Assembly (NCBI GenBank): GCA_900540845.1
Contig: UQHS01000004.1
Span: 62,001-126,000 of the forward strand
Source: an uncultured Collinsella sp.
Lineage (GTDB): Bacteria; Actinomycetota; Coriobacteriia; Coriobacteriales; Coriobacteriaceae
Direction: 5' to 3'
Length of the DNA: 64,000 nucleotides
Shown: piece after piece, positions 1 to 7,948 of the stretch
Numbering within the stretch: position 1 is the first letter of the stretch
How the letters are laid out: each line of letters begins with the position of its first letter
Position numbers and translations under genes: made by a program
The notes under the pieces: model-generated
Seen by the model: the letters and a program-made list of their open reading frames with translations, nothing else
The model's database searches: none
What the model was told of the DNA's origin: nothing

Positions 1-570
1 AATCTCGCCGCATTCATCGGCATCCCCCGCAACGATGCGTTCGGCCCCTGGCCGCTCAAGGAAGGCCTCGTCACCCTCGAGTGCCATCGCGACCTGCCCT
101 TGGATTTCCAGGCGCGTCACCTCAGCGCGATGGGCCTGATCGACGACATTATCATCTCGAACTGCTTCGCCACTGAAGACGAGCTCGCCGCCATCGAGCG
201 CCTCGACCGCTCCCGCGTGCAGCTGCGTCCCGTCGCCGATGCCGGCATCACCGACAACGAGCTCGCGGTCGTTCGCTACGCGCAGCACAAGGTCCGCGGC
301 GACCTGAGCCCGTACCTGCTGCGCAGCACCTGGTCGCGCGTCGAGTTCGCAGATCTCGACATCCCGGTGCGCCCGGTTGGGCGCGACCTTATGCGCGGCG
401 ACGTGGTCGTGGTGAACAACGCGAGCGCGCGCTACAAAGGCGAGCTCCAGCTGGTGCTCCAGCCGATGCCCGACGACGGTACGCGCAATCTCGTCGGCAC
501 GCTGCCTGCCCACGAGCAGATGCTGCTCGACTACCTGGACTCCTGGTCGAAGTTCGGCATTTTGCTCTAG
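1..570 (+). CDS. MupG/DUF871 family protein, 3' part (probable 6-phospho-muramidase)
   Basis: The frame is open from base 1 and ends at a TAG at 568-570, so the N-terminal part lies outside the window. The C-terminal half carries the family's signature order: a GDVVVVNN-like stretch, a YKGELQ motif, an LP-DDG-RN-VG segment and a final DYLDSWSKFGIL. Characterised DUF871 members (MupG of Staphylococcus) hydrolyse MurNAc-6-phosphate-GlcNAc in the cytoplasm; others of the family sit, as here, in cellobiose-type PTS operons with unproven substrates. The next gene (GH4) starts 87 bases downstream on the same strand, so it is probably the upstream member of the PTS operon. Family assignment is firm; the exact phosphodisaccharide is inferred. 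Confidence 0.8.
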   Translation, partial: NLAAFIGIPRNDAFGPWPLKEGLVTLECHRDLPLDFQARHLSAMGLIDDIIISNCFATEDELAAIERLDRSRVQLRPVADAGITDNELAVVRYAQHKVRGDLSPYLLRSTWSRVEFADLDIPVRPVGRDLMRGDVVVVNNASARYKGELQLVLQPMPDDGTRNLVGTLPAHEQMLLDYLDSWSKFGILL

Positions 571-657
571 GCCCGTCGTCTGTCTCGCTCGACCCCGGCG
601 CCGGTGGTGCGGGAGGGGAGAGCGACGCGGACATGTTGAAGAAGAGGAGAGGATCAC

Positions 658-1977
658 ATGGCAAACGGCATCAAGATCGCAACTATCGGCGGCGGCTCGA
701 GCTACACGCCCGAGCTCGTCGAGGGCTTCATCAAGCGGTACGAGAATCTTCCCGTCGATGAGCTGTGGCTTGTCGACATCCCCGAGGGCCAGGATAAGCT
801 CGACACCGTAGGTGCCCTCGCGCAGCGCATGGTCAAGCGCGCCGGCCTTCCCACCAAGGTCGTCCTCACGACCGACCGCCGCGCCGCACTCGACGGCGCC
901 GACTTCGTGACCTCCCAGGTCCGCATCGGCCGTCTTCCCGCCCGCGTGCTCGACGAGCGCATCCCGCTTTCCCACGGCATGCTCGGCCAGGAGACCAACG
1001 GCGCAGGCGGCATGTTCAAGGCCTTCCGCACCATCCCCGTCATCCTCGACTTCGTCCGCGAGGTCCAGGAGCTTTGTCCTGAGGCTTGGATGATCAACTT
1101 CTCCAACCCCTCCGGCATGATCGAGGAGGCCATCCTCAACTACACCGACTTCGACCGCGCCATCGGCCTGTGCAACGTGCCCATCAACATGCACGCCGGC
1201 ATCGCCCGCGTGCTCGATGTCGATGAGAGCCGCTTGGAGCTCCAGCTCCAGGGTGTGAACCACTTTGTGTTCGCCACCGACGTGTTCGTGGACGGCGCTT
1301 CCGTCATCGACGAGGCGGTCGAGAAGTACGCGCACGTCTCCGAGGACGAGGCGCTCTCCATGAAGAATTTCATGTCGATCCCGTTCTCGCCGGCGTTCAT
1401 CCGCGGCATCCACGCCATCCCGTGCCCGTATCACAACTATTATTTCCACACCGATGAGATGCTCGCCGAGGAGCTCAAGGAGTTCGAGGAGGGCAACGTG
1501 CGCGGCGAGGTCGTCTCGCGCCTCGAGGACGAGCTCTTCGAGATTTATCGCGACGAGAGCCTCGACATCAAGCCCAAGCAGCTCGAGCAGCGCGGCGGCG
1601 CGCGTTACAGCGACGCGGCGTGCAACCTCATCGAGTCCATTCACACCAACCGCGGCGACATCCAGTATGTGGACGTCCGCAACGACGGCTGCATCGAGGG
1701 CCTGCCCTCGTCGAGTGCCGTCGAGGTCGCGTGCCGCATCACCGCCGACGGCCCCAAGCCGCTCGCGACCGGTGAGCTCAAGCCGCGCATCTCCGGCTAT
1801 GTGCAGATGATGAAGGGCTTCGAGCGCATGGTGGTCGAGGCCGCCATCACCGGCGACCGCGACCTGGCCGTCGCCGCACTCGAGATGAACCCGCTGTGCC
1901 CGTCCGACAAGCTTGCCAACATCGTGGTTGATGAGCTCATCGAGGCGCACAAGCAGTACCTGCCCCAGTTTGCGTAG
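658..1977 (+). CDS. 6-phospho-beta-glucosidase, GH4 (LicH/CelF type)
   Basis: A 439-residue protein of normal GH4 length. It opens with the NAD-binding motif GGGSSYTPEL at residues 11-20. The NFSNP motif is at 147-151, and the metal-binding residues are Cys172 (GLCNVP) and His202 (VNHF). GH4 enzymes cleave phosphorylated beta-glucosides by an NAD+/Mn2+-dependent redox-elimination mechanism rather than classical hydrolysis. The start is supported by an AGGAGAGGA ribosome site just upstream of 658. It lies between the MupG-like gene and the PTS EIIB gene, so its substrate is presumably the disaccharide-phosphate delivered by that PTS. A GH1 6-phospho-beta-glucosidase is also in the operon, giving two chemistries for the same class of bond. 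Confidence 0.92.
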   Translation: MANGIKIATIGGGSSYTPELVEGFIKRYENLPVDELWLVDIPEGQDKLDTVGALAQRMVKRAGLPTKVVLTTDRRAALDGADFVTSQVRIGRLPARVLDERIPLSHGMLGQETNGAGGMFKAFRTIPVILDFVREVQELCPEAWMINFSNPSGMIEEAILNYTDFDRAIGLCNVPINMHAGIARVLDVDESRLELQLQGVNHFVFATDVFVDGASVIDEAVEKYAHVSEDEALSMKNFMSIPFSPAFIRGIHAIPCPYHNYYFHTDEMLAEELKEFEEGNVRGEVVSRLEDELFEIYRDESLDIKPKQLEQRGGARYSDAACNLIESIHTNRGDIQYVDVRNDGCIEGLPSSSAVEVACRITADGPKPLATGELKPRISGYVQMMKGFERMVVEAAITGDRDLAVAALEMNPLCPSDKLANIVVDELIEAHKQYLPQFA

Positions 1978-2142
1978 GCGTGACGAGTAGACACTTACGC
2001 AACACGTGTCAGGTTGTACTTGGGTATTCCTCACCCACAGCGTATTATCGCAGTAGGGGTGATGTGAATATTGCGGCCGCCTCCCCGGTGGTCGCGCAGT
2101 GTCGTTCCCGCATGACGCGGGGAAAGGAAAGGAGGAGAGCTC

Positions 2143-2448
2143 ATGGTCAACATTCTGCTTTGCTGCTCCGCAGGAATGTCCACGAGCCTGATGGTCTCCA
2201 AGATGCAGGCGAGCGCGGCTGAGCGCGGCATCGAGGCAACCATTTGGGCCGTGCCCGAGGCCGAGGCTCAGGCGAACGCCGAGAAGGCGGACGTCATCCT
2301 GCTCGGTCCGCAGGTTCGTTTCCTGCTGGATAAGATCAAGTCCGTGGCCGGCGATACGCCGGTCGAGGTCATCGACATGATGGCCTACGGCATGATGGAC
2401 GGTGCGAAGGTCCTCGATCAGGGCCTCAAGCTCATCGGCCACGAGTAA
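2143..2448 (+). CDS. PTS lactose/cellobiose-family EIIB
   Basis: A 101-residue soluble phosphocarrier. The N-terminal active-site loop reads LLCCSAGMSTSL, with Cys8 as the phosphocysteine by comparison with ChbB/LicB. The Ser-Ala-Gly-Met-Ser-Thr-Ser loop after the cysteine is the phosphate-binding turn of this family. A GGAAAGGAGGAG ribosome site precedes the ATG. It accepts phosphate from EIIA and passes it to the sugar during transport by EIIC. EIIC follows directly, while EIIA is displaced to the operon end at 6255. About 165 bases separate it from the GH4 gene, so an internal promoter is possible. Specificity for a beta-glucoside is inferred from the two glycosidases. Confidence 0.92.
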   Translation: MVNILLCCSAGMSTSLMVSKMQASAAERGIEATIWAVPEAEAQANAEKADVILLGPQVRFLLDKIKSVAGDTPVEVIDMMAYGMMDGAKVLDQGLKLIGHE

Positions 2449-2536
2449 ACGGGCGCGCCCAGCGCGCTCAACCCCGCGGGATCTCCCGCAGACGCATCTA
2501 TTCACCATCACCCCGTTTTTTCTAAGGAGAGATGAC

Positions 2537-3967
2537 ATGGCATCACCCATGGACGGCTTCATGCATTGGATGGAGACCAAGTTCATGCCGGTCGCGCAGA
2601 AGATCGGTAATCAGCGTCACCTCGTCGCGATTCGTGACGGCTTTATCTCCATCATGCCGGTTACGATGGCCGGCTCCATCGCAGTTCTTCTGAACGTGTT
2701 CTTCCGCGATCTTCCCAACACCTGGTGGGGCGCGGGCAATGCCTTCACTGAGGCCTGCACCCAGCTCATCAACGTCAACGTGAACGTCTACAACGGCTCC
2801 ATCTCCATCCTGGCGCTCTGCTTCGCGTTCGCCCTCGGCTATCACCTGTGCAAGGCCTACGACGTGTCGCCCATCTCCGGCGCCGCCGTTTCCCTGGCCT
2901 CCGTCGTGGCCACGATGAACTTCGCTCCTGAGTTCGCCTACACCCTGGCCGACGTCACCCCCGACGCCGTCAAGGCGCTCGAGGCCGCGGGCCTGACCGG
3001 CCTGGCCGTCACCGACGCCGGTGCGGTCACGATGAGCGTCACGGCACCGAGCATGATCTCCACTGCGCTCACCAGCGCCACCGGCCTGTTCACCGCGCTG
3101 ATCTTCGGCCTCGCCTGCACGATGATCTACATCAAGCTCATTCAGGCCAAGCTCACCATCAAGCTGCCCGATTCCGTGCCGCCTGCGGTCAACAACGCCT
3201 TCGTCGCCATGATCCCCGGTGTCGCCGCCATCTTCTTCGCCGGCATCGTCACCCAGATCTGCGTCGTCGTCTCCGGTTCGTACCCCAACGACCTCATCTC
3301 CGAGTTCATCCAGCGCCCGCTGCTCGGCATGTCCTCCGGCTTCTTCACGGTCCTGCTCGTTGAGTTCCTGGCCCAGCTCTTCTGGTTCTTCGGCATCCAC
3401 GGCATGAACGTCCTCGCCCCCATCACCGAGGGCATCTACACCCCGGCTCTGCTCGAGAACCTCTCCGTGTGGAACGCCACCGGCGACATCTCCCAGCTGC
3501 CCTACATGTGGACCCGCGGCTCCTTCGACGCCTACACCATGATGGGCGGCTCCGGCCTCACCCTCGGCCTGATCATCGCCATCCTCTTCTTCTCCAAGCG
3601 TGAGGATTCCAAGACCATCGCCAAGCTGGCCGCTCCCATGGGCGTGTTCAACATCAACGAGCCCATCATCTTCGGTATGCCCATCGTGCTCAACCCGCTG
3701 TACTTCTTCCCCTGGCTGCTCGTCCCGGTGATCACCGCCGCCATCGCGCTCGGCTTCACCTACGCCGGCATCATCCCGCCCGTCTACATCCAGGTGCCGT
3801 GGATCATGCCCGTCGGCCTGTACGCGTTCTTCGCCACCGGCGGCAACATCATGGCCGCGCTCGTCGCGCTGCTCAACCTCGTTGTCTCCTTCATCATCTG
3901 GCTCCCGTTTGTCATCCTGGCGAACAAGGAGCAGGGGAAGGCCGACGCCGCTGCCGCTCAGGCGTAG
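2537..3967 (+). CDS. PTS lactose/cellobiose-family EIIC permease
   Basis: A 476-residue polytopic membrane protein, the usual length for CelB/LicC permeases. I chose the ATG at 2537 (MASPMDGFMHW) because it follows AAGGAGAG with good spacing; a longer open frame upstream has no family similarity. The N-terminal segment (KIGNQRHLVAIRDGFISIMP) and the later GxFNINEPIIFGMPIVLNP segment, which holds the conserved NEP sugar-binding glutamate, are characteristic. It forms the translocation pathway for the disaccharide, which is phosphorylated by EIIB. A strong terminator follows at 4043-4080. Confidence 0.92.
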   Translation: MASPMDGFMHWMETKFMPVAQKIGNQRHLVAIRDGFISIMPVTMAGSIAVLLNVFFRDLPNTWWGAGNAFTEACTQLINVNVNVYNGSISILALCFAFALGYHLCKAYDVSPISGAAVSLASVVATMNFAPEFAYTLADVTPDAVKALEAAGLTGLAVTDAGAVTMSVTAPSMISTALTSATGLFTALIFGLACTMIYIKLIQAKLTIKLPDSVPPAVNNAFVAMIPGVAAIFFAGIVTQICVVVSGSYPNDLISEFIQRPLLGMSSGFFTVLLVEFLAQLFWFFGIHGMNVLAPITEGIYTPALLENLSVWNATGDISQLPYMWTRGSFDAYTMMGGSGLTLGLIIAILFFSKREDSKTIAKLAAPMGVFNINEPIIFGMPIVLNPLYFFPWLLVPVITAAIALGFTYAGIIPPVYIQVPWIMPVGLYAFFATGGNIMAALVALLNLVVSFIIWLPFVILANKEQGKADAAAAQA

Positions 3968-4042
3968 TGCTACACTGCATCGCGCTTGACTGACCTGCGC
4001 GGTCCTTAGACGCACATGCGTTTCATGTGGGCCGCGCTCACC

Positions 4043-4080
4043 GGCCGCCGGTAGTCTGCGGACTTGCCGGCGGCCCTTTT
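4043..4080 (+). terminator. Intrinsic terminator after EIIC
   Basis: A 9-bp perfect stem (GGCCGCCGG at 4043-4051, CCGGCGGCC at 4067-4075) is followed by CTTTT. It would end most transcripts from EIIC, so the downstream small gene, GH1 and EIIA may depend on read-through or a separate promoter. Confidence 0.75.
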
Positions 4081-4101
4081 ACTAAGAAAGGTATGCCACT
4101 C

Positions 4102-4275
4102 ATGGGATTTCGATCGCCTTGGGCCGTTTTTGTCATGGGCCTCGGTTTCTTCTTCATCGTGATGTCGAATTTCGGCGCCGCAGAGGGATCTCCGAAAAGC
4201 ATCGGGCTGCTCGTGGGCGGTCTGGTGATCGTCGTGGTGAGCGGCATTTACCTGTTCGTGAAAAGAAAGAGGTAA
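4102..4275 (+). CDS. Small two-helix membrane protein, unknown function
   Basis: This codes for 57 residues from ATG 4102, or 60 from ATG 4093. AAGAAAGG ends at 4091, so the 4102 start has normal spacing and the 4093 start is too close. The protein has two hydrophobic segments (about residues 6-20 and 34-53) separated by a short Gly/Ser/Pro loop, and ends in a basic KRKR tail. That topology would put both ends on the cytoplasmic side. It sits between the EIIC terminator and the GH1 gene, four bases before the latter's start, so it is probably cotranslated with it. I do not recognise a family; an accessory role with the PTS is possible but not shown. Confidence 0.6.
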   Translation: MGFRSPWAVFVMGLGFFFIVMSNFGAAEGSPKSIGLLVGGLVIVVVSGIYLFVKRKR

Positions 4276-4279
4276 GACG

Positions 4280-5662
4280 ATGGACGTCAAGTTCCCGGAA
4301 GGGTTCTACTTCGGCAGCGCCACGAGCGCGCCGCAGTCCGAGGGCGCCCACGACGCCGAGCACAAGGCCCAGGATATCTGGGATCTGTGGTACGGCCTCG
4401 AGCCCTACAAGTTCCACGGCGGCGTTGGCCCTGCCGACACGTCGACGTTTATCGAGCACTGGCGTGAGGATATCGCGCTGCTGCACGAGACGGGCCAAAA
4501 CTCCTTCCGCACCTCGATCAGCTGGTCGCGCCTGCTGCCCGATCCGGAGGGCGACCCCAACCCTGAGGCCGTGGAGTTCTACCGCAACGTGTTCTCCACG
4601 CTTCGCGCCGAGGGCATCGAGCCGTTCGTGAACCTGTTCCACTTCGACATGCCCGTCGCCCTCCAGGAGCGCGGCGGCTGGGAGAGCCGCGAGGTCGTGG
4701 ACCTCTACGCGCGCTACGCCCGCTGCGCGTTCGAGCTGTTTGGCGACGTGGTGAAGCGCTGGTACACGTTCAATGAGCCCATCGTGCATGTTGAGTGCGG
4801 CTACCTGCAGCAGTACCACTACCCGTGCAAGGTCGACCCCAAGGCGGCCGTCCAGGTTGCCTATCACACTGCGCTGGCGAGCGCGCTGGCGGTCCGCGCC
4901 TGCCACGAGGTCATCCCCGACGCCAAGATCGGCATCGTGCTCAACCTCACCCCGGCGTACCCACGCTCGGACAATCCCGCCGACGTCCGCGCCGCGCACA
5001 TCGCCGAGCTCTTCGCCAACAAGAGCTTCCTCGACCCGAGCGTGAAGGGCGTATACGACCCCGAGCTCGTCGAGCTCATCAAGAAGCACGACCTCATGCC
5101 CGCCGTCGATGAGGACGACCTCGCCATCATCCGCGACAACACGGTCGATTACCTGGGCGTGAACTTCTACCAGCCGCTGCGCGTGTGCGCCCGCGCCAGC
5201 CTTCCCAACCCCGAGGCGCCGTTCATGCCGTCGTACTACTACGACGTGTACGCCATGCCGGGCCGCCGCATGAATCCGCACCGCGGGTGGGAGATCTACC
5301 CTGAGGCCCTGTACGACATCGCCTGCAACATCCGCGACAACTACGGCAACATCGAGTGGATCGTCTCTGAGAACGGCATGGGCGTCGAGGGCGAGGAGGC
5401 ATTCCGCGGGCCGGACGGCACCATCCAGGATGACTACCGCATCGACTTCATCAAGGAGCACCTGACGCAGCTCGCCCGCGGCATCGACGAGGGCTCCAAC
5501 TGCATCGGGTATCATCTGTGGACGTTCATCGATTGCTGGAGCTGGCTCAACGCCTACAAGAACCGCTATGGCCTGGTCGAGCTTGACCTCGAGACGCAAG
5601 AGCGTCGCGTCAAGAAGAGCGGCCGTTGGTACAAGCAGCTCGCCGAGGCGCGTGGCTTCTAA
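4280..5662 (+). CDS. 6-phospho-beta-glucosidase, GH1
   Basis: A 460-residue GH1 TIM-barrel enzyme of full length. The acid/base is Glu166 in FNEP (164-167), the nucleophile is Glu364 in SENG (363-366), and the C-terminal KKSGRWYK stretch resembles the phosphate-recognising end seen in phospho-glycosidases. It hydrolyses cellobiose-6-phosphate or aryl-beta-glucoside-6-phosphate in the cytoplasm to glucose-6-phosphate and a free sugar or aglycone. The start is set by AAGAGGTAAGACG just upstream, overlapping the end of the small membrane gene. The exact natural glucoside cannot be told from sequence. Confidence 0.93.
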   Translation: MDVKFPEGFYFGSATSAPQSEGAHDAEHKAQDIWDLWYGLEPYKFHGGVGPADTSTFIEHWREDIALLHETGQNSFRTSISWSRLLPDPEGDPNPEAVEFYRNVFSTLRAEGIEPFVNLFHFDMPVALQERGGWESREVVDLYARYARCAFELFGDVVKRWYTFNEPIVHVECGYLQQYHYPCKVDPKAAVQVAYHTALASALAVRACHEVIPDAKIGIVLNLTPAYPRSDNPADVRAAHIAELFANKSFLDPSVKGVYDPELVELIKKHDLMPAVDEDDLAIIRDNTVDYLGVNFYQPLRVCARASLPNPEAPFMPSYYYDVYAMPGRRMNPHRGWEIYPEALYDIACNIRDNYGNIEWIVSENGMGVEGEEAFRGPDGTIQDDYRIDFIKEHLTQLARGIDEGSNCIGYHLWTFIDCWSWLNAYKNRYGLVELDLETQERRVKKSGRWYKQLAEARGF

Positions 5663-5668
5663 ACGCCT

Positions 5669-5710
5669 GGGGCGCCCTTTGTCGCACAACGTGCGGCACC
5701 GGGGCGCCCC
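5669..5710. repeat. Hairpin between GH1 and DUF3284 genes
   Basis: GGGGCGCCC at 5669-5677 pairs with GGGCGCCCC at 5702-5710, and an inner GTCGCAC/GTGCGGC pair lies inside. There is no T-run on either strand, so it is more likely a processing or stabilising structure than a terminator. Confidence 0.5.
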
Positions 5711-5725
5711 TCATGAGGAGGGGCA

Positions 5726-6253
5726 ATGAAAGTACAGGTCAAGATGGGTGTCCGAGCTGAGGAGCTCTTCGAGAGCATCACCACGTCGGTGCTCTACGAC
5801 GCCGAGTAGGCGCGCGGCAAGAAGGTGCCCGCCAAGAAGCTCAAGGCGGGTTTCAGCTATCAGAAGACGCTCAACGCCAAGCTCGGCGGCGCCCAGCACG
5901 TGACCACCAAGATCACCGAGTTCGAGCCGCCGTATCGCTATGCGGCCTCGATCACCTCGTCGCGCGGCGTCAACACCGTGCGCTACGAGATCGAGCCCAT
6001 CGCCGGGCAGGATGCGATCACGGTTGTCTACGAGGAGGGCTACGAGGGCGACAAGGCCCTGAACGACCTCAACGGCAAGCTCATGGGAACCCTGTACAGC
6101 CCCTTCGCCAAGCGCAAGATCAAGAGCCGTCTGCACGACATGGAGCTGTACATCATTAAGGAGAGGGCTTCTTCTCAGGAGGGCGACGCCTGCCAGGCGC
6201 TGCCCGAGGAGCCCGCGCATGCGGCAGCGGATGCCGCGGAGAGCGAGGAATAA
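5726..6253 (+). pseudogene. DUF3284 family protein interrupted by an in-frame amber codon
   Basis: From ATG 5726 (after GAGGAGGGG) the frame reads MKVQVKMGVRAEELFESITT and continues to SVLYDAE. It then meets TAG at 5807-5809 and resumes in the same frame as ARGKKVPAKKL to the TAA at 6251-6253. Both sides match the DUF3284 pattern (an SVL-D-KK-TGK opening and a later YEIEP segment), so this is one gene with a single stop; CAG to TAG is the simplest origin. DUF3284 genes of unknown function often accompany cellobiose-type PTS operons, as here. The EIIA start lies one base after its stop. A GTG at 5825 could give a 142-residue fragment but has no good ribosome site. Confidence 0.75.
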
Positions 6254-6254
6254 C

Positions 6255-6572
6255 ATGGACGAGATGAACAAGATCGAGATGGCCTGCTTCGAGATCATCG
6301 CCAACGTGGGCTCTGCCCGCAGCTGCTTCATCGAGGCTATCGACCTGGCGGGCGCCGGCAAGATCGAGGAGGCCGAGGCCCGTGTCGCCGAGGGCGAGCA
6401 GTTCTTCTTGGTGGGTCACGCCAAGCACGGCGAGATGATCGCCCAGGAGGCTGGCGGCGATCACATCGATCCGAGCATTATCCTCATCCACGCCGAGGAC
6501 CAGCTCATGAGCGCCGAGACCTTCAAGATCCTTGCCGGCAAGTTCATCGATCTTGCCAAGAAAAACGCCTAA
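6255..6572 (+). CDS. PTS lactose/cellobiose-family EIIA
   Basis: A 105-residue helical phosphocarrier (MDEMNKIEMACFEIIANVGSA...). The phosphorylated histidine is His79 in the motif IILIHAEDQLM, matching VHAQDHLM in ChbA. It takes phosphate from HPr and passes it to EIIB Cys8. The ATG at 6255 lies one base after the DUF3284 stop, with the GAGAGCGAGGAA of that gene serving as ribosome site. A frame open upstream to 6219 is not family-like. It completes the IIB-IIC-IIA set of this operon although separated from the others by 2.3 kb. A strong bidirectional terminator follows. Confidence 0.93.
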   Translation: MDEMNKIEMACFEIIANVGSARSCFIEAIDLAGAGKIEEAEARVAEGEQFFLVGHAKHGEMIAQEAGGDHIDPSIILIHAEDQLMSAETFKILAGKFIDLAKKNA

Positions 6573-6595
6573 TCGCACTGCGCGTCGAAGTGTGG

Positions 6596-6636
6596 AAGGG
6601 CCCCGTAGCCGTGAGTAAGCGGCTGCGGGGCCCTTT
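6596..6636. terminator. Bidirectional terminator between EIIA and LacI genes
   Basis: A 16-bp stem with one G-T pair (6596-6611 with 6620-6635) has an 8-base loop, with TTT on the plus side and AA at the other end. It separates two convergent genes and can stop both. Confidence 0.85.
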
Positions 6637-6643
6637 GCTGTTC

Positions 6644-7648
6644 TCAGCTCTCGCTCAGCCCGATGATGGAGGGCAGCCAGGCGATGTCTTCGTTCACGTA
6701 CGTGGTGTTGCCGCCGCCGAGCCGGTCCTCCTCGATCATCGCGAGGATCTCGGTCGCCGCCATCGAGCCGATCTCGATGGAGGGCGGGCACACCGTGGTG
6801 ATGCTCGGGTGGAAATACGTCTTCGTGTCGAGGTAGTCGTAACAGGCAAACGAGATATCCTCGCCAATGCGAAGGTCGAGCTCGTTGAGCGCCTGCTGTG
6901 CACCCTGGCTGCGCCCGTAGTTGAGGGCGAAGACGCAGTCGACGCGCTCCTCGTTGACCAGGTGCATCATGTCGCGGTAGCCGCATTCGCGCGGATACCC
7001 GCCGATGCGGACGACGGCGTTTTTGCGCGGGAGTCCCGCCTCGTCGAACGCCTCGAGCACGCCGGCGAGGCGCTCGCGCGACACGTACTCCTCCTGGGAG
7101 GCGGCGAGCACGCCGATGCGCTCGTGGCCGGCCTCGATCATGCCGCGCGTCACCTCCCGGCAGCTCTTGCGGCTGGAGGCGAGGATGTTGTCGACGCAGG
7201 AGTAGGGGAGGGGGTTGGAAATGGAAAGGGTGGGCACGCCGCTTTGCTCGATGATCTTGCGGGCGCGCTCGTCCTCGATGGGCTCGCACAGGATGAGGCC
7301 GTCCACGCAGCGGTCGATGAGGTTCTCCAGCTTGCGCACGAACACGTCGCGGTCCTCGCGGAAACCGCTGAGGATGATGTTGTAGTCGTTGAGCTCCATC
7401 TTGCGTTCCACCTGCGCGACGACGCTCACGGCGAAGTGGTTGAGCATGTTGTTGATGAGCAGGCCGATGGACATGCTGCGGTTTGACCGCAGACTGCGCG
7501 CGAGGTAGTTGCTTCGGTAGCCGAGTTCTTCGATGGCGGCCTCAACGCGGTTTTGGTTTGCCGCCTTGAGCTGGTAGCCATTGAGATACCGCGAGACCGT
7601 ACCCGCGGAAACGCCGGCCCGCTTGGCAACTTCTTGAATGGTGGACAC
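6644..7648 (-). CDS. LacI-family transcriptional regulator
   Basis: A 334-residue repressor-type protein. The N-terminal helix-turn-helix (TIQEVAKRAGVSAGTVSRYL, residues 3-22) and hinge helix (about 45-58) are followed by a periplasmic-binding-protein-like effector domain from about residue 60. It is convergent with the PTS operon and divergent from rpsA. The likely role is sugar-responsive control of the beta-glucoside operon, inferred only from position. The start at 7648 is preceded by AGGAGCCCTCGTGTCC on the minus strand. Its own control may involve the palindrome at 7800-7820. Confidence 0.88.
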   Translation of the reverse strand: MSTIQEVAKRAGVSAGTVSRYLNGYQLKAANQNRVEAAIEELGYRSNYLARSLRSNRSMSIGLLINNMLNHFAVSVVAQVERKMELNDYNIILSGFREDRDVFVRKLENLIDRCVDGLILCEPIEDERARKIIEQSGVPTLSISNPLPYSCVDNILASSRKSCREVTRGMIEAGHERIGVLAASQEEYVSRERLAGVLEAFDEAGLPRKNAVVRIGGYPRECGYRDMMHLVNEERVDCVFALNYGRSQGAQQALNELDLRIGEDISFACYDYLDTKTYFHPSITTVCPPSIEIGSMAATEILAMIEEDRLGGGNTTYVNEDIAWLPSIIGLSES

Positions 7649-7799
7649 GAGGGCTCCTGTATTTGAATCGCTCTTTCACATATATTCTACGTGAGGGTCT
7701 TTGACCCAGGGGCGCCATTCGCGAAAGGTTTGTAGCCATAGACGAAAAATTCGTACTTCACGCTTGAAAACGAGCAGGATTCCACGTAACCTACTGTTT

Positions 7800-7820
7800 C
7801 GTGAATGCATATGCTTCACG
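7800..7820. promoter_or_regulatory. Near-perfect palindrome in the lacI-rpsA intergenic region
   Basis: CGTGAA, a one-base bulge, GCATATGC and TTCACG form an inverted repeat in the middle of the 300-base divergent gap (7649-7948). The symmetry and position resemble a LacI-family operator. It could equally belong to rpsA control. Apart from this, the gap holds an AT-rich stretch near 7680-7760 fitting two promoters, and no open frame I support. Confidence 0.4.
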
Positions 7821-7948
7821 ATAGTATCTGTCGGCCCCCGAGATTGTTCCAAACGGTGCGCGCGCGCTGGCGGCGATATCGCCCTCAAAGCACGCAACCA
7901 TCTGCAGGTCAGGTAATCGGGGCCCCGTAGTTCGAAAGGGGTCCACCT

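Noticed and set aside
2543..4015. 490-codon minus-strand frame over the EIIC gene
   Set aside because: Shadow of the EIIC gene, with low-complexity acidic/His/Gly composition and no recognisable domain.
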